13,508 nucleotides of DNA. Origin: CAZQKE01 sp964593865 (GTDB lineage Bacteria > Chloroflexota > Anaerolineae > JAAYZQ01). The DNA lies in the NCBI GenBank assembly GCA_964593865.1, contig CAZQKE010000116.1:1-13508 (forward strand), in the 5' to 3' direction. The notes under the pieces are model-generated. The model did no database searches. It was not told where the DNA came from and worked only from the letters and a program-made list of their open reading frames with translations. How positions within the stretch are numbered: the stretch's first letter is position 1; each line of letters begins with the position of its first letter. The translations under genes were made by a program, and so were the position numbers. This document shows positions 7,043 through 13,508 of the stretch, one piece after another.

Positions 7043-8454
7043 CCCACAAAAAGCATCCGCCCACCGGCCCGGCCCTGACCGAGTTTTGGGACATGCCGCC
7101 TGCGGACCGCGTGCCGCTCCTGCTGGAAGCCATCGCCGCCGCCCACGCCTGGCACTATCCACGCAACCGTGCCTACCGAGAGATGGTGCGCAGCCGGGGC
7201 CTGGGCGAACGGCTGGGTGGCCTGGAAGCGGGTTCGCCGGTCCTGGCTCGCCTTTTGCGGCCCACGGCCCAGACCTTCAAATCATACATCGGCGTCATCG
7301 GCACACCCTTTCCCCAGGAGCGGCCCCATGCCTTTTTGGAATGGCTGGCCGATCAACTTTCGCTGGAACTGCCCCGCGAGCGGTTCGGGCACTTCCGGCG
7401 GCGTTACCCGACGCTGGAAAAACTGTTGCAGGATTTTGAAAAGGTGTACGCCGATTTCGGCTTCCAGGTGACGACCAGCAGCGGCACTTCGGGCCGGGCG
7501 ACCATCATGGTCCGCGACCGGGAGACTTTGGACCTGGCCGTGACCTGCTTCGAGCAAATGACCCTGGCCCTTTGGCAGGTGGGCGGGGAGCACAACGCGA
7601 TCTTTATGATGCCCCGCCGGACCCGTATCGCCATGGCCCGCACCGCCCGTCTCGGCGTGGAGCGGTTGGGAATGGATGGGCGAGGCCGTGCCCATTTCAC
7701 CATCCCCCACGCCGCCGACCCGGACCGGGTGCGCATCCGCACCGGGCGCACCTTTCGCCCCGGCTGGCGGGGGGAAGTGGAGAAGCGGCTGTTGCACCCC
7801 CTGGCCCGCCTCGTGGATGAACGCTGGGTGCAGCCGCGCGCCGTCAGGGAAACCATCACCCTGTTGCGACGGGCAGAAGCTGCCGGGGAACCGACCCTGC
7901 TCTTTGGCGGCTGGGTGCATCTCCACGCCCTGGCTTTGGAATTGCAGCGACGGGGGTACGGGCAACAGGGGCGCATCCTGCGCCTGGCGGGGGGCAGCCT
8001 GGTGGGCAGCGGCGGCGGATTGAAGCAGGCATACCCCTACCCGCCGGCCCGCATCCGCCGGGACATCCAACGTGTCCTGGCCCTGGCCGATGGGCAGCCG
8101 ATCCCCGTCCGCGACGTGATGGGCATGGCCGAGGCCAATTGGGCCGCGCCCCAGTGCAAAGAGGGCAACTACCACCTGCCGCCCTGGCTCTATGTGGTGG
8201 CTCTGGATGACGATGACCGCATCCTTGACGGCCCAGAGGTCGAAGGGCTGCTGGCCTTCCTGGACCCGCTGGGCGGTGGCTCTCTCTTTCCTTCCTTTTT
8301 CAAAACGACCGATCTGGTGCGGTTGGTCAACGGCAGCAGCGGGTACGACCCGGAGCGGCGCTGCCCTTGCGGACGGGAGACCCCTTACCTGGTCGAAGGG
8401 ACGATCCGGCGGGTAGACCTGTTGGAAGAGGCCGGTTGCGCCGGACAACTATAG
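7039..8454 (+). CDS. LuxE-like acyl-protein synthetase / acyl-activating enzyme
   Basis: The start is the ATG at 7039, whose ATGA overlaps the kinase stop by 4 nt, with GAGGGAG at 7025-7031 as ribosome site. Longer in-frame starts lie inside the kinase gene. The 471-residue protein fits the LuxE family, a branch of the ANL adenylate-forming enzymes. It has a phosphate-binding loop TSSGTSGRAT (146-155), LAGGSLVGSGGGLK (316-329) matching the LuxE GSGGG(W)K motif, MGMAEANW (361-368) in the place of the ANL YGxTE motif, TTDLVRL (423-429) and CPCGRETP (442-449). LuxE activates a fatty acid as acyl-AMP and transfers it to a Cys before reduction by LuxC. C373 and C442/C444 are candidate acyl acceptors, not established. 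The LuxC-like partner follows directly, so the pair probably reduces a carboxylic acid to an aldehyde. The chain length is unknown, and there are no luciferase genes here. Confidence 0.86.
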   Translation: MTHKKHPPTGPALTEFWDMPPADRVPLLLEAIAAAHAWHYPRNRAYREMVRSRGLGERLGGLEAGSPVLARLLRPTAQTFKSYIGVIGTPFPQERPHAFLEWLADQLSLELPRERFGHFRRRYPTLEKLLQDFEKVYADFGFQVTTSSGTSGRATIMVRDRETLDLAVTCFEQMTLALWQVGGEHNAIFMMPRRTRIAMARTARLGVERLGMDGRGRAHFTIPHAADPDRVRIRTGRTFRPGWRGEVEKRLLHPLARLVDERWVQPRAVRETITLLRRAEAAGEPTLLFGGWVHLHALALELQRRGYGQQGRILRLAGGSLVGSGGGLKQAYPYPPARIRRDIQRVLALADGQPIPVRDVMGMAEANWAAPQCKEGNYHLPPWLYVVALDDDDRILDGPEVEGLLAFLDPLGGGSLFPSFFKTTDLVRLVNGSSGYDPERRCPCGRETPYLVEGTIRRVDLLEEAGCAGQL

Positions 8455-8458
8455 GAGG
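8453..8458 (+). promoter_or_regulatory. Strong Shine-Dalgarno that fixes a TTG start
   Basis: AGGAGG begins inside the LuxE-like stop codon and lies 7 nt before the TTG at 8466. No in-frame ATG or GTG lies at a comparable distance. The nearby GTG at 8461 is in another frame, and the upstream in-frame ATG (8367) is deep inside the previous gene. Confidence 0.75.
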
Positions 8459-8465
8459 CTGTGGC

Positions 8466-10169
8466 TTGCGAAACCGTTACGATGCGTTCTGGTTCCCGCC
8501 TTCGATCCGGAACGAGATCATCACCGGCGAAACCCAATATGAGAGCCTCCATTTTCAGGGGGGCAACCCGGTCGCCGAGGCCAAAGGAGACGATGTCGTC
8601 TCGGTGCGTTGGCCCCGTCTGGACCTGGCCGATTGGCAGTGGCTGCTCGGCGCCCTGCGTCGCAACCGCAAGCAGGTCTACATGGACCGCTGGACCGAGC
8701 GGCTGCCCCAGGCCCTACGCCAGATGCGCAGCCTGTGGGCCGACCCGGAAAACCCTCTGCGCCGGAGCGTGTTGGAGGGCCTGGAATCGTGCACGGGGCA
8801 TTCGGTGCGCATGTTGGATTTCGCCCTGCGCCTCTTTGACCAACTCTCCGTAGAGGAGTTGCAACGGGCGGTGACATGCCGCCTCCCCAACGCCGTCCGG
8901 GCCGAGTTCATCGCCCCGGAGGGCCTCGGCGGGCGCATCCGCTTTTTTGAAAAAGGCCGGGGGAAGAATCTCTTGCTCCGCCTGGAAACCTATCGCCGCC
9001 GACCCTGGATCATGCGCCCGGCCCCCCTGGACCTGATGGTGGGCTTTGCCGCCGGAAACGTGCCCGGCGCGGGTCTGCTCTTCATCCTCCTGGGCCTGGC
9101 GGCGACCGATCCCGAATCCGGCCCGCCGGTGATCATTGTCAAAAACTCGCGGCGGGAACCGATCTTTACGCCTTTGGTCCTTTCCGCCCTGGAACTTGTG
9201 GATCCGGCCCTGCTGTCCACCACCGTTGTCACCATCTGGGATTACACCGACCCGGTCCTGCAGGGCTTTCTCATCGGCCAGGCGGACCTGGTCATCGCCG
9301 CGGCCAGCGACGAAACCATCGCCGAGATCGGGCGCACCGTGGACCTGGTTTCCGCCCAGGCCCGCCCCGTCCGCTTCCACCCCCACGGCCATAAGGTCAG
9401 CTTCTCCACCATCGGGCGGGAGTGCCTGGAACCGGACCGTACCGAACCCCACAGCGGCCAACCCGTGCTCCCCATGGTGGCCCTCTTGGCTGCCCTGGAT
9501 GTGGCCCTTTGGAACCAGCAAGGTTGTCTTTCCTCACGGGTGCATTTTGTCGAAACGGAGGACGAGCAAGCCCTGGCCGCCTACGCCCAAGCCCTGACCG
9601 ACGGCCTGCGCCTTCTGAGCCGCCTGATGCCCAAAGGCCGGGGCAATCGCCGTCGGATCCACAACCTGTTTGACCACTACCAGGCCCTGACCGGCGGCGG
9701 TCAAGTCCGGCTCTTTTCCGAGTACGATGACGATTTCCTGGTCGCCCTGGACCGGCGCGACCTGGACGACGATCGGTTCCGGGAGACGGTCAACGGCTGT
9801 CAGGGACGGTCGGTAGTCATCATCCCCGTCGCCGACGTGCTGGAAATCCCCCGCCGCTACCTGGCCCGCCTGCCCGCCGACCGGTTGCAGACGATGGGGG
9901 TGGCCCTGGGCGACCCGGAGGCAGACGGCCTCTCGCCCCGGCTGCTTTCCTACGCCGAAGCGTTGGGCCGGGTGGGCATTTGCAGCATCCGCACCCTGGG
10001 GCGTGGAGCCTTGCCCCACATAGCCTATTCGTGGGATGGCTACCTGCCCCTAGACCTGATCGTGGAACGCCCCAAAGGGCACTTCACCTCAGTGGAGTTT
10101 GACCGGCCCTGGGCGCAGATGGCGGAAACCTATCGCCTGGCGCAACAATCTCTGGGCTTGGGAGGCTAG
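8466..10169 (+). CDS. LuxC-like acyl-CoA / acyl-protein reductase
   Basis: This 567-residue protein is somewhat longer than typical LuxC (~480). It has the LuxC version of the aldehyde dehydrogenase fold: PLDLMVGFAAGNVPGAG (187-203) in the nucleotide-binding region, VIIVKNS with K226 where ALDHs carry the cofactor-contacting Lys, and QQGCLSS with C354 as the likely catalytic nucleophile. The end pattern is GICSIRTLGRGALP, then YSWDGYLPLDLIVE. LuxC takes an acyl group from acyl-CoA or from LuxE and reduces it with NADPH to the aldehyde. The start is TTG at 8466, chosen for AGGAGG at 8453-8458. The protein follows the LuxE-like gene after 11 nt, as in reductase complexes. The first ~150 residues are more divergent and may hold a lineage-specific extension. 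Substrate unknown. Confidence 0.87.
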   Translation: MRNRYDAFWFPPSIRNEIITGETQYESLHFQGGNPVAEAKGDDVVSVRWPRLDLADWQWLLGALRRNRKQVYMDRWTERLPQALRQMRSLWADPENPLRRSVLEGLESCTGHSVRMLDFALRLFDQLSVEELQRAVTCRLPNAVRAEFIAPEGLGGRIRFFEKGRGKNLLLRLETYRRRPWIMRPAPLDLMVGFAAGNVPGAGLLFILLGLAATDPESGPPVIIVKNSRREPIFTPLVLSALELVDPALLSTTVVTIWDYTDPVLQGFLIGQADLVIAAASDETIAEIGRTVDLVSAQARPVRFHPHGHKVSFSTIGRECLEPDRTEPHSGQPVLPMVALLAALDVALWNQQGCLSSRVHFVETEDEQALAAYAQALTDGLRLLSRLMPKGRGNRRRIHNLFDHYQALTGGGQVRLFSEYDDDFLVALDRRDLDDDRFRETVNGCQGRSVVIIPVADVLEIPRRYLARLPADRLQTMGVALGDPEADGLSPRLLSYAEALGRVGICSIRTLGRGALPHIAYSWDGYLPLDLIVERPKGHFTSVEFDRPWAQMAETYRLAQQSLGLGG

Positions 10170-10179
10170 AATCCGAACG

Positions 10180-11400
10180 ATGCAAGACCTGGTAGGTACA
10201 ACCTGGGGGCGCTTTCAAATCATAGAGGAACGGGGCCGAGGAGGCATGGCCGTCGTCTACAAAGCTTACGACGACGTGCTCCAGCGCACCGTCGCCCTGA
10301 AAGTCCTGTTGCCGGTGATGGCCGCCAACCAAGAATTCACCCAGCGTTTCCGCCGGGAAGCGATCACCGCCGCCAACCTGCGTCACCCCAACATCGTCGT
10401 CATCTACGACGTGGGCGAATACGGCCATTTTCAGTACATCGTCATGGAATACCTGGAAGGCCCGACCCTGCAACAGGTCATGGTCCGGGAAGGAGTGCTC
10501 CCTCCCAACCGCGTAGTGGGCATCCTGAACCAGCTGGCCGATGCCCTGGACTATGCCCACCGCCAGGGCCTCATCCACCGCGACATCAAACCGGCCAACA
10601 TCATGCTTGACGACCAAGACCATGTGACCTTGACCGACTTTGGCCTGGTCAAAGCGGCCCGCGGCAGCCATATCACCGGGGAAGGCGTCGCCATCGGCAC
10701 GCTGCAATACATGTCCCCCGAACAGGCACGGGGCACGGAAATTGACCACCGCTCCGACATCTACTCCCTGGGCATCGTCGTCTACGAAATGCTGACAGGC
10801 CGCGTGCCCTTTACCGGCACAACACCCTATCAGACCCTGCACGGCCTGATCTACGATCCTCCGCCACTTCTGACGCACCTCAACCCCAACATCTCGCCCG
10901 CGGTGGAGCAAGTGGTGCTGCGGGCACTGGCCAAAGAGCCGCAGCAACGGTTCGCATCCGCCGGGGAATTCGCCCAGGCGGTGGCGGCAGCTGCCGGGCT
11001 GGGGCCGGCGGTCCCGGCTCCTCCCCGCACCGACCGAGTTCAGTGGGAAACCGTCCTGCGCCTGATCGGAGCCGGAGGGCGCGAGTTCCCCGTCTACCGG
11101 GGGGAGACGACCATCGGGCGGGATACGGGCAACGACATCGTGATCCCGGTCAAGCAGATTTCACGGCGGCACGCACGCTTGCACTGCGACGACCAGGGCT
11201 GCGTCCTGGTGGACGAGCACAGTACCAACGGAACCTTTGTCAACGGCGCACGCATCCCGCCGGAGACGCCCTGGCCCTTGCACCCCGGCGACGTACTGCG
11301 CCTGGGGCCGGTGCAACTGCTGGTTGCCTTGCCCGCCCAGCCCGACGAGGCGACCGCGTGGCAGGTTACGGATACGGATACCAGTCTGATGATCGGGTGA
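10180..11400 (+). CDS. Ser/Thr protein kinase with C-terminal FHA domain
   Basis: The start is ATG 10180 (MQDLVGTTWGRF), which places the kinase fold at the N-terminus as in relatives; the upstream in-frame ATG at 10099 lies inside the LuxC-like gene. Length 406 residues. Kinase motifs: glycine loop GRGGMAVVY (19-27), K41, HRDIKPAN (133-140), DFG (153-155), SPE (179-181) and HRSDIYSLG (190-198). A short Pro/Ala linker (~272-285) leads to an FHA domain (~303-384) with the phosphothreonine-binding set GR (R314), SRRH (328-331) and STNGTFVNG (348-356). The tail TDTDTS is a candidate autophosphorylation site. There is no transmembrane segment, so the protein should be cytosolic. FHA-kinase fusions recruit phosphorylated partners or self-associate. 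Likely partners are the flanking membrane proteins and the FHA-ABC transporter (inference from context). Confidence 0.95.
   Translation: MQDLVGTTWGRFQIIEERGRGGMAVVYKAYDDVLQRTVALKVLLPVMAANQEFTQRFRREAITAANLRHPNIVVIYDVGEYGHFQYIVMEYLEGPTLQQVMVREGVLPPNRVVGILNQLADALDYAHRQGLIHRDIKPANIMLDDQDHVTLTDFGLVKAARGSHITGEGVAIGTLQYMSPEQARGTEIDHRSDIYSLGIVVYEMLTGRVPFTGTTPYQTLHGLIYDPPPLLTHLNPNISPAVEQVVLRALAKEPQQRFASAGEFAQAVAAAAGLGPAVPAPPRTDRVQWETVLRLIGAGGREFPVYRGETTIGRDTGNDIVIPVKQISRRHARLHCDDQGCVLVDEHSTNGTFVNGARIPPETPWPLHPGDVLRLGPVQLLVALPAQPDEATAWQVTDTDTSLMIG
10543..10583 (+). repeat. 41-bp exact direct repeat, copy 2 (kinase 2 catalytic loop)
   Basis: This is identical to 5822-5862. Identity stops where copy 1 reads GATGTC and copy 2 reads GACATC, but strong similarity continues on both sides (the upstream CAGCTGGCCGA and the downstream TCAAACCGG are shared). 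Confidence 0.9.
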
Positions 11401-11428
11401 AACCACACGGCGAAAAGGAGAGCAGCCG

Positions 11429-12127
11429 ATGAACGACAAAGAAATCACCCAACCGTTGCCCCGTTACCGGGAAACGACGCCGGAGGAAGAGGCGGTGCCG
11501 ACGCCTCCTCCCCCACCCTCACCCCTGACCCAGGACGAGATCAGCACACCCCTTCCCCTCACCCCACCTCCCCAACGCGGCGCCCCACCCGCCGCCCCAC
11601 CACCTCCCCGCCCCTCAATGGGTTGCGGCTGGCGTATCATCACCATCCTGGCCCTGATCACGAGCCTGGTCTCGTTGGCCCTGAGCGCGGCCCTGGTCTA
11701 CAGCCTCCTGAGCCTGCGCCAGACCGCCGTTGAGGGCCTGGACACCGCCATCGCCGCCCTGGACAACCTGGAAGGGCAAGGTTTTCACTACGAATACCAC
11801 TTTTCCCAGACCATCCCCTTTGAAGGGGACATCCCCATCAAGCAAGAGTTCGTCTTCCCTTTCAAGGGCGAATTCCCCATCAACACCGTCGTTGAAGTGC
11901 CCATTGACGCCGGTGTCCTGGGGACGATCCACGTCAAAGTACCCATCAACACCACCATTCCGGTGGATGTAGAGGTCCCCATCAAGCTGGATCAGACCAT
12001 CCACGTCAGCACCGAGATCCCGCTGAATATGACCATCCCCATTGACATCCAACCCGGCGATCCGGCCATCCAGGCTCTGCTGGACCAGGTGCGGGCTTGG
12101 TTGGTGCGACTGCGCGATTCGTTCTGA
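11429..12127 (+). CDS. Single-pass membrane protein with Pro-rich cytoplasmic tail and x-Pro-x repeat ectodomain
   Basis: I do not recognise a named family. The 232-residue protein starts at ATG 11429 with AAGGAG (11415-11420) 8 nt upstream. Residues 1-65 are low-complexity Pro-rich and contain RYRETTPEEE (12-21), a Thr site next to acidic residues like those bound by FHA domains. One transmembrane helix spans about 68-95. The outer part (~129-206) has ten short hydrophobic-Pro-hydrophobic units (IPF, IPI, FPF, FPI, VPI and so on) at Pro130, 136, 144, 150, 158, 172, 178, 184, 198 and 204. Spacing is mostly 6 or 8, or their sum 14, with two IHV units in which His replaces Pro. This suggests a regular beta-strand stack. 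The last ~25 residues form an amphipathic helix. Position between a kinase-FHA and a phosphatase suggests a kinase target or sensor (inference). Confidence 0.82.
   Translation: MNDKEITQPLPRYRETTPEEEAVPTPPPPPSPLTQDEISTPLPLTPPPQRGAPPAAPPPPRPSMGCGWRIITILALITSLVSLALSAALVYSLLSLRQTAVEGLDTAIAALDNLEGQGFHYEYHFSQTIPFEGDIPIKQEFVFPFKGEFPINTVVEVPIDAGVLGTIHVKVPINTTIPVDVEVPIKLDQTIHVSTEIPLNMTIPIDIQPGDPAIQALLDQVRAWLVRLRDSF
11813..12046 (+). repeat. Coding repeat: hydrophobic-Pro-hydrophobic units with a 6/8-residue rhythm
   Basis: Ten units of the type [IVF]-P-[IVFL] occur within 75 residues. At DNA level many units share a CCCAT(C/T) core, for example ATCCCCATCAAG, TTCCCCATCAAC and GTACCCATCAAC. The array is degenerate and looks old, not like a fresh slippage repeat. 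Confidence 0.7.
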
Positions 12128-12148
12128 TCCGCCTCTCCGTTCATTTGC

Positions 12149-12173
12149 CCCTTTTACCAACTGCCCAAAAGGG
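12149..12173 (+). promoter_or_regulatory. Small hairpin that touches the ribosome site of the next gene
   Basis: CCCTTTT (12149-12155) pairs perfectly with AAAAGGG (12167-12173) across an 11-nt loop. The 3' arm includes the first three bases of the GGGAGG Shine-Dalgarno (12171-12176) for the ATG at 12183. It could lower translation of that gene. It is too short and lacks a following T-run, so it is unlikely to be a terminator. Confidence 0.35.
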
Positions 12174-12182
12174 AGGTGTCAG

Positions 12183-12845
12183 ATGAGTTCCAAAGAAAAG
12201 ACGATCATCGGTGTTTTGGCCGTTGTCATCGTCCTGGCCCTGGTCGGGATCGGTGTCTTGGCCGCCAAGCTCCTTGGCGGGGAGGAGACAACTGCCGCCA
12301 CAGCCATTCCGACCGGCGAGGAGGCAGTTGCCCTCCCCGTGACCAGCACCCCCGCGGCGACGCCGCAGGAAGGGGAACCGCCGACGGCTGCCTTGCCCCC
12401 TTCCCCGCCGCCCGGCAGCCCTCCTCCCGACCAACCACCTGCCGGTCAGCCGCCCGGAAACCAACCCCTGGAGGGCCAACCACCCGGTGGGCCGCCCCCC
12501 GTCATCGTCTTCCGCGCCGAAAGCGCGGGACCGGGTCTACCGGCCATCATCACCGATCACCCCCTGCAGCCCGGCCACCGCTATCGCCTGGAAATCATCT
12601 CCGCCGACGGATCGGTACAGCCCATCAAGGGCAACTGGAGCCAGGCGGCGACCAGCGCGGGCGGCCAGGTCGCACCACCCCAAATAGAATTCTTTGAAGG
12701 CGAAACACCCTATACCATTGAGGTTGTCCCGCCGGTCGCCGACCCTGCCCAATGGGGACTGAGCATTTCGGCTTCTCCCAAAGACCCGGTGGGCCAACAG
12801 ATCATCCTGGTCATCATCTTGTATGACGTGACGGCGGGCGGCTAA
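12183..12845 (+). CDS. Membrane-anchored protein with Pro-rich linker and small C-terminal domain
   Basis: The family is not recognised. The start is ATG 12183, with GGGAGG (12171-12176) 6 nt upstream; the longer frame from 12042 overlaps the previous gene and has no ribosome site. The protein is 220 residues. A short charged start (MSSKEK) and one hydrophobic helix (about 8-32) act as a signal anchor. A long Pro/Gly/Gln/Ala linker (~34-106) includes a five-residue repeat. The C-terminal ~110 residues look like a compact beta domain (VIVFRAESAG, HRYRLEIIS, GNWSQAA, YTIEVVPP, WGLSISASP, IILVIILYDV). It has no cysteines and no catalytic motif I can see. Topology suggests the domain sits outside the membrane. 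It lies between the repeat protein and the phosphatase, probably in the same transcript. Confidence 0.82.
   Translation: MSSKEKTIIGVLAVVIVLALVGIGVLAAKLLGGEETTAATAIPTGEEAVALPVTSTPAATPQEGEPPTAALPPSPPPGSPPPDQPPAGQPPGNQPLEGQPPGGPPPVIVFRAESAGPGLPAIITDHPLQPGHRYRLEIISADGSVQPIKGNWSQAATSAGGQVAPPQIEFFEGETPYTIEVVPPVADPAQWGLSISASPKDPVGQQIILVIILYDVTAGG
12429..12488 (+). repeat. 15-bp tandem repeat in coding sequence (QPPxG linker)
   Basis: Four units of 15 bp encode DQPPA, GQPPG, NQPLE and GQPPG in the extracytoplasmic linker. The units differ at several bases, so this is a partly decayed tandem repeat. Copy number may vary among relatives. Confidence 0.7.
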
Positions 12846-12858
12846 GGGCTTTCGAACC

Positions 12859-13508
12859 ATGTTGCAACTTGAGATCGGCCAGTTCTCCCACCCAGGGCGC
12901 AAGAGGCCCCACAACGAAGACTGGCTGGGCACATTTCAGCCGGAGGACCCGGTCCGCCTGAGCCGCAAGGGCCGCCTTTTCCTGGTCGCCGACGGCATGG
13001 GAGGCCACCGGAGCGGCGAGCTGGCCAGCCGCCACGCCGTGGACTCTATCATCCGCACCTACGTAGACGATCCCACCGCCGATCCAGGCCGGAGCCTGCG
13101 CCGGGCCATTGAGCGTGCCAACGCCGCCCTCTACGCCCAGACCGCCGGGGAGGAAGGAAGGGATCGCTGGGGCACAACCGTAGTCGCCGCCGTCATCCGA
13201 GGCGAGGATCTATGGATCGCCAACGTAGGCGACAGCCGAGCCTACCTCCTGCGCGACGGACAACTGCATCAACTCTCCCGCGACCACTCCCTGGCGGCAG
13301 AAGTCGGCATTCCCGATAAAGAAAACTGGGTGGGGCGGCATGTCATCACCCGCGCCCTGGGCCTCAAACCGGAGGTGGAGGTGGACCTGTTCGCCCCCCT
13401 CAAGCTGCGCATCGGCGACCGGGTGCTGCTTTGCTCCGACGGGCTGACCACCCCCCTGGGCGACGACGAGATCCGGGCCATCGCCGGGCGGGGTGCGCCC
13501 CAGGCCGC
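12859..13508 (+). CDS. PP2C-family Ser/Thr phosphatase (3' end outside window)
   Basis: The frame opens with ATG 12859, 13 nt after the previous stop, and runs open to the window edge (216 codons). It shows the PP2C motifs in order: RPHNED (16-21), ADGMGGHRSGELAS (44-57), GTTVVAAVI (105-113), LWIANVGDSRAYLLRDG (118-134), LSRDHS (139-144), ITRALG (163-168) and DRVLLCSDGLT (187-197). The metal-binding Asp residues D21, D45 and D194 are present, so it should be active. Bacterial enzymes of this class (PrpC/Stp/PstP) remove phosphate from Ser/Thr kinases and their substrates, and they are usually encoded beside them, as here. No clear Shine-Dalgarno precedes the start, which may point to translational coupling. 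About 20-40 residues of the usual catalytic domain are probably missing beyond the window. Confidence 0.94.
   Translation, partial: MLQLEIGQFSHPGRKRPHNEDWLGTFQPEDPVRLSRKGRLFLVADGMGGHRSGELASRHAVDSIIRTYVDDPTADPGRSLRRAIERANAALYAQTAGEEGRDRWGTTVVAAVIRGEDLWIANVGDSRAYLLRDGQLHQLSRDHSLAAEVGIPDKENWVGRHVITRALGLKPEVEVDLFAPLKLRIGDRVLLCSDGLTTPLGDDEIRAIAGRGAPQA

Noticed and set aside
5384..7162. 592-residue open frame on the - strand
   Set aside because: It lies antisense to the kinase gene, whose motifs are complete. Its product is Gly/Gln/Pro/Asp-rich with no domain pattern, which is typical of a GC-rich shadow frame.
8461..8853. GTG-started + strand frame at the beginning of the LuxC-like gene
   Set aside because: It is closer to the AGGAGG (2 nt) than is normal, and its translation is Arg/Ser/Cys-rich with no family match, whereas the TTG frame gives a full LuxC-like protein.
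10099..10179. Longer start for kinase 2
   Set aside because: The extra residues come from another frame of the LuxC-like gene. Kinase folds of this type begin right at MQDLVGTTWGRF.
12149..12173. Rho-independent terminator between the two membrane protein genes
   Set aside because: The stem is only 7 bp with four A-T pairs and an 11-nt loop, and no T-run follows; it leads straight into a ribosome site.
12042..12182. Longer start for the 220-residue membrane protein
   Set aside because: It reads through the 3' end of the repeat protein in another frame. GGGAGG before ATG 12183 and the signal anchor directly after it favour the short form.
1..13508. tRNA, rRNA, CRISPR array, insertion sequence or attachment site
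   Set aside because: No regularly spaced direct repeats, transposase-like genes, terminal inverted repeats or RNA gene signatures were seen. The window is almost fully coding with no gap over 80 nt.

Overview
The window is a compact, GC-rich, one-direction gene array of eleven genes, all on the + strand. Gaps between genes are mostly 0 to 28 nt, and several stop and start codons overlap. The protein style suggests an uncultured or filamentous Chloroflexota (Anaerolineae-like) genome: many Hanks-type Ser/Thr kinases with FHA domains, Pro/Thr-rich extracellular linkers, and ABCG-like transporters with an N-terminal FHA domain. This assignment is an inference from style only; there is no rRNA or marker gene to confirm it.

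Layout. (1) 2-2299: the 3' part of an FHA-ABC transporter, with an ATPase and a six-helix permease in one chain. (2) 2304-3638: a radical SAM protein with a B12-binding-like N-terminal domain. (3) 3716-4753: a ketol-acid reductoisomerase-like protein that lacks the usual catalytic His and Lys. (4) 4758-5456: a DUF433 antitoxin and DUF5615 PIN-like toxin pair. (5) 5456-7042: a Ser/Thr kinase with a polytopic membrane domain. (6) 7039-10169: a LuxE-like acyl-activating enzyme followed by a LuxC-like acyl-CoA reductase that starts at TTG. (7) 10180-11400: a second Ser/Thr kinase with a C-terminal FHA domain. (8) 11429-12845: two single-pass membrane proteins with low-complexity segments. One has an unusual x-Pro-x beta-type repeat outside the membrane, the other a Pro-rich linker and a small C-terminal domain. 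(9) 12859 to the end: a PP2C-type phosphatase, cut by the window end.

How they may work together. The kinases write Thr phosphorylation, the FHA domains (on kinase 2 and the transporter) read it, and the PP2C erases it. This resembles the mycobacterial PknF / Rv1747 pairing of a kinase with an FHA-ABC exporter. Embedded in this signalling set is a small metabolic block (radical SAM protein, KARI-like protein, LuxE-like and LuxC-like enzymes) that looks able to activate a carboxylic acid and reduce it to an aldehyde. A reasonable but untested model is a phospho-regulated pathway that makes and exports an acyl- or aldehyde-derived envelope compound. The KARI-like protein and the two repeat-bearing membrane proteins are the least understood parts.
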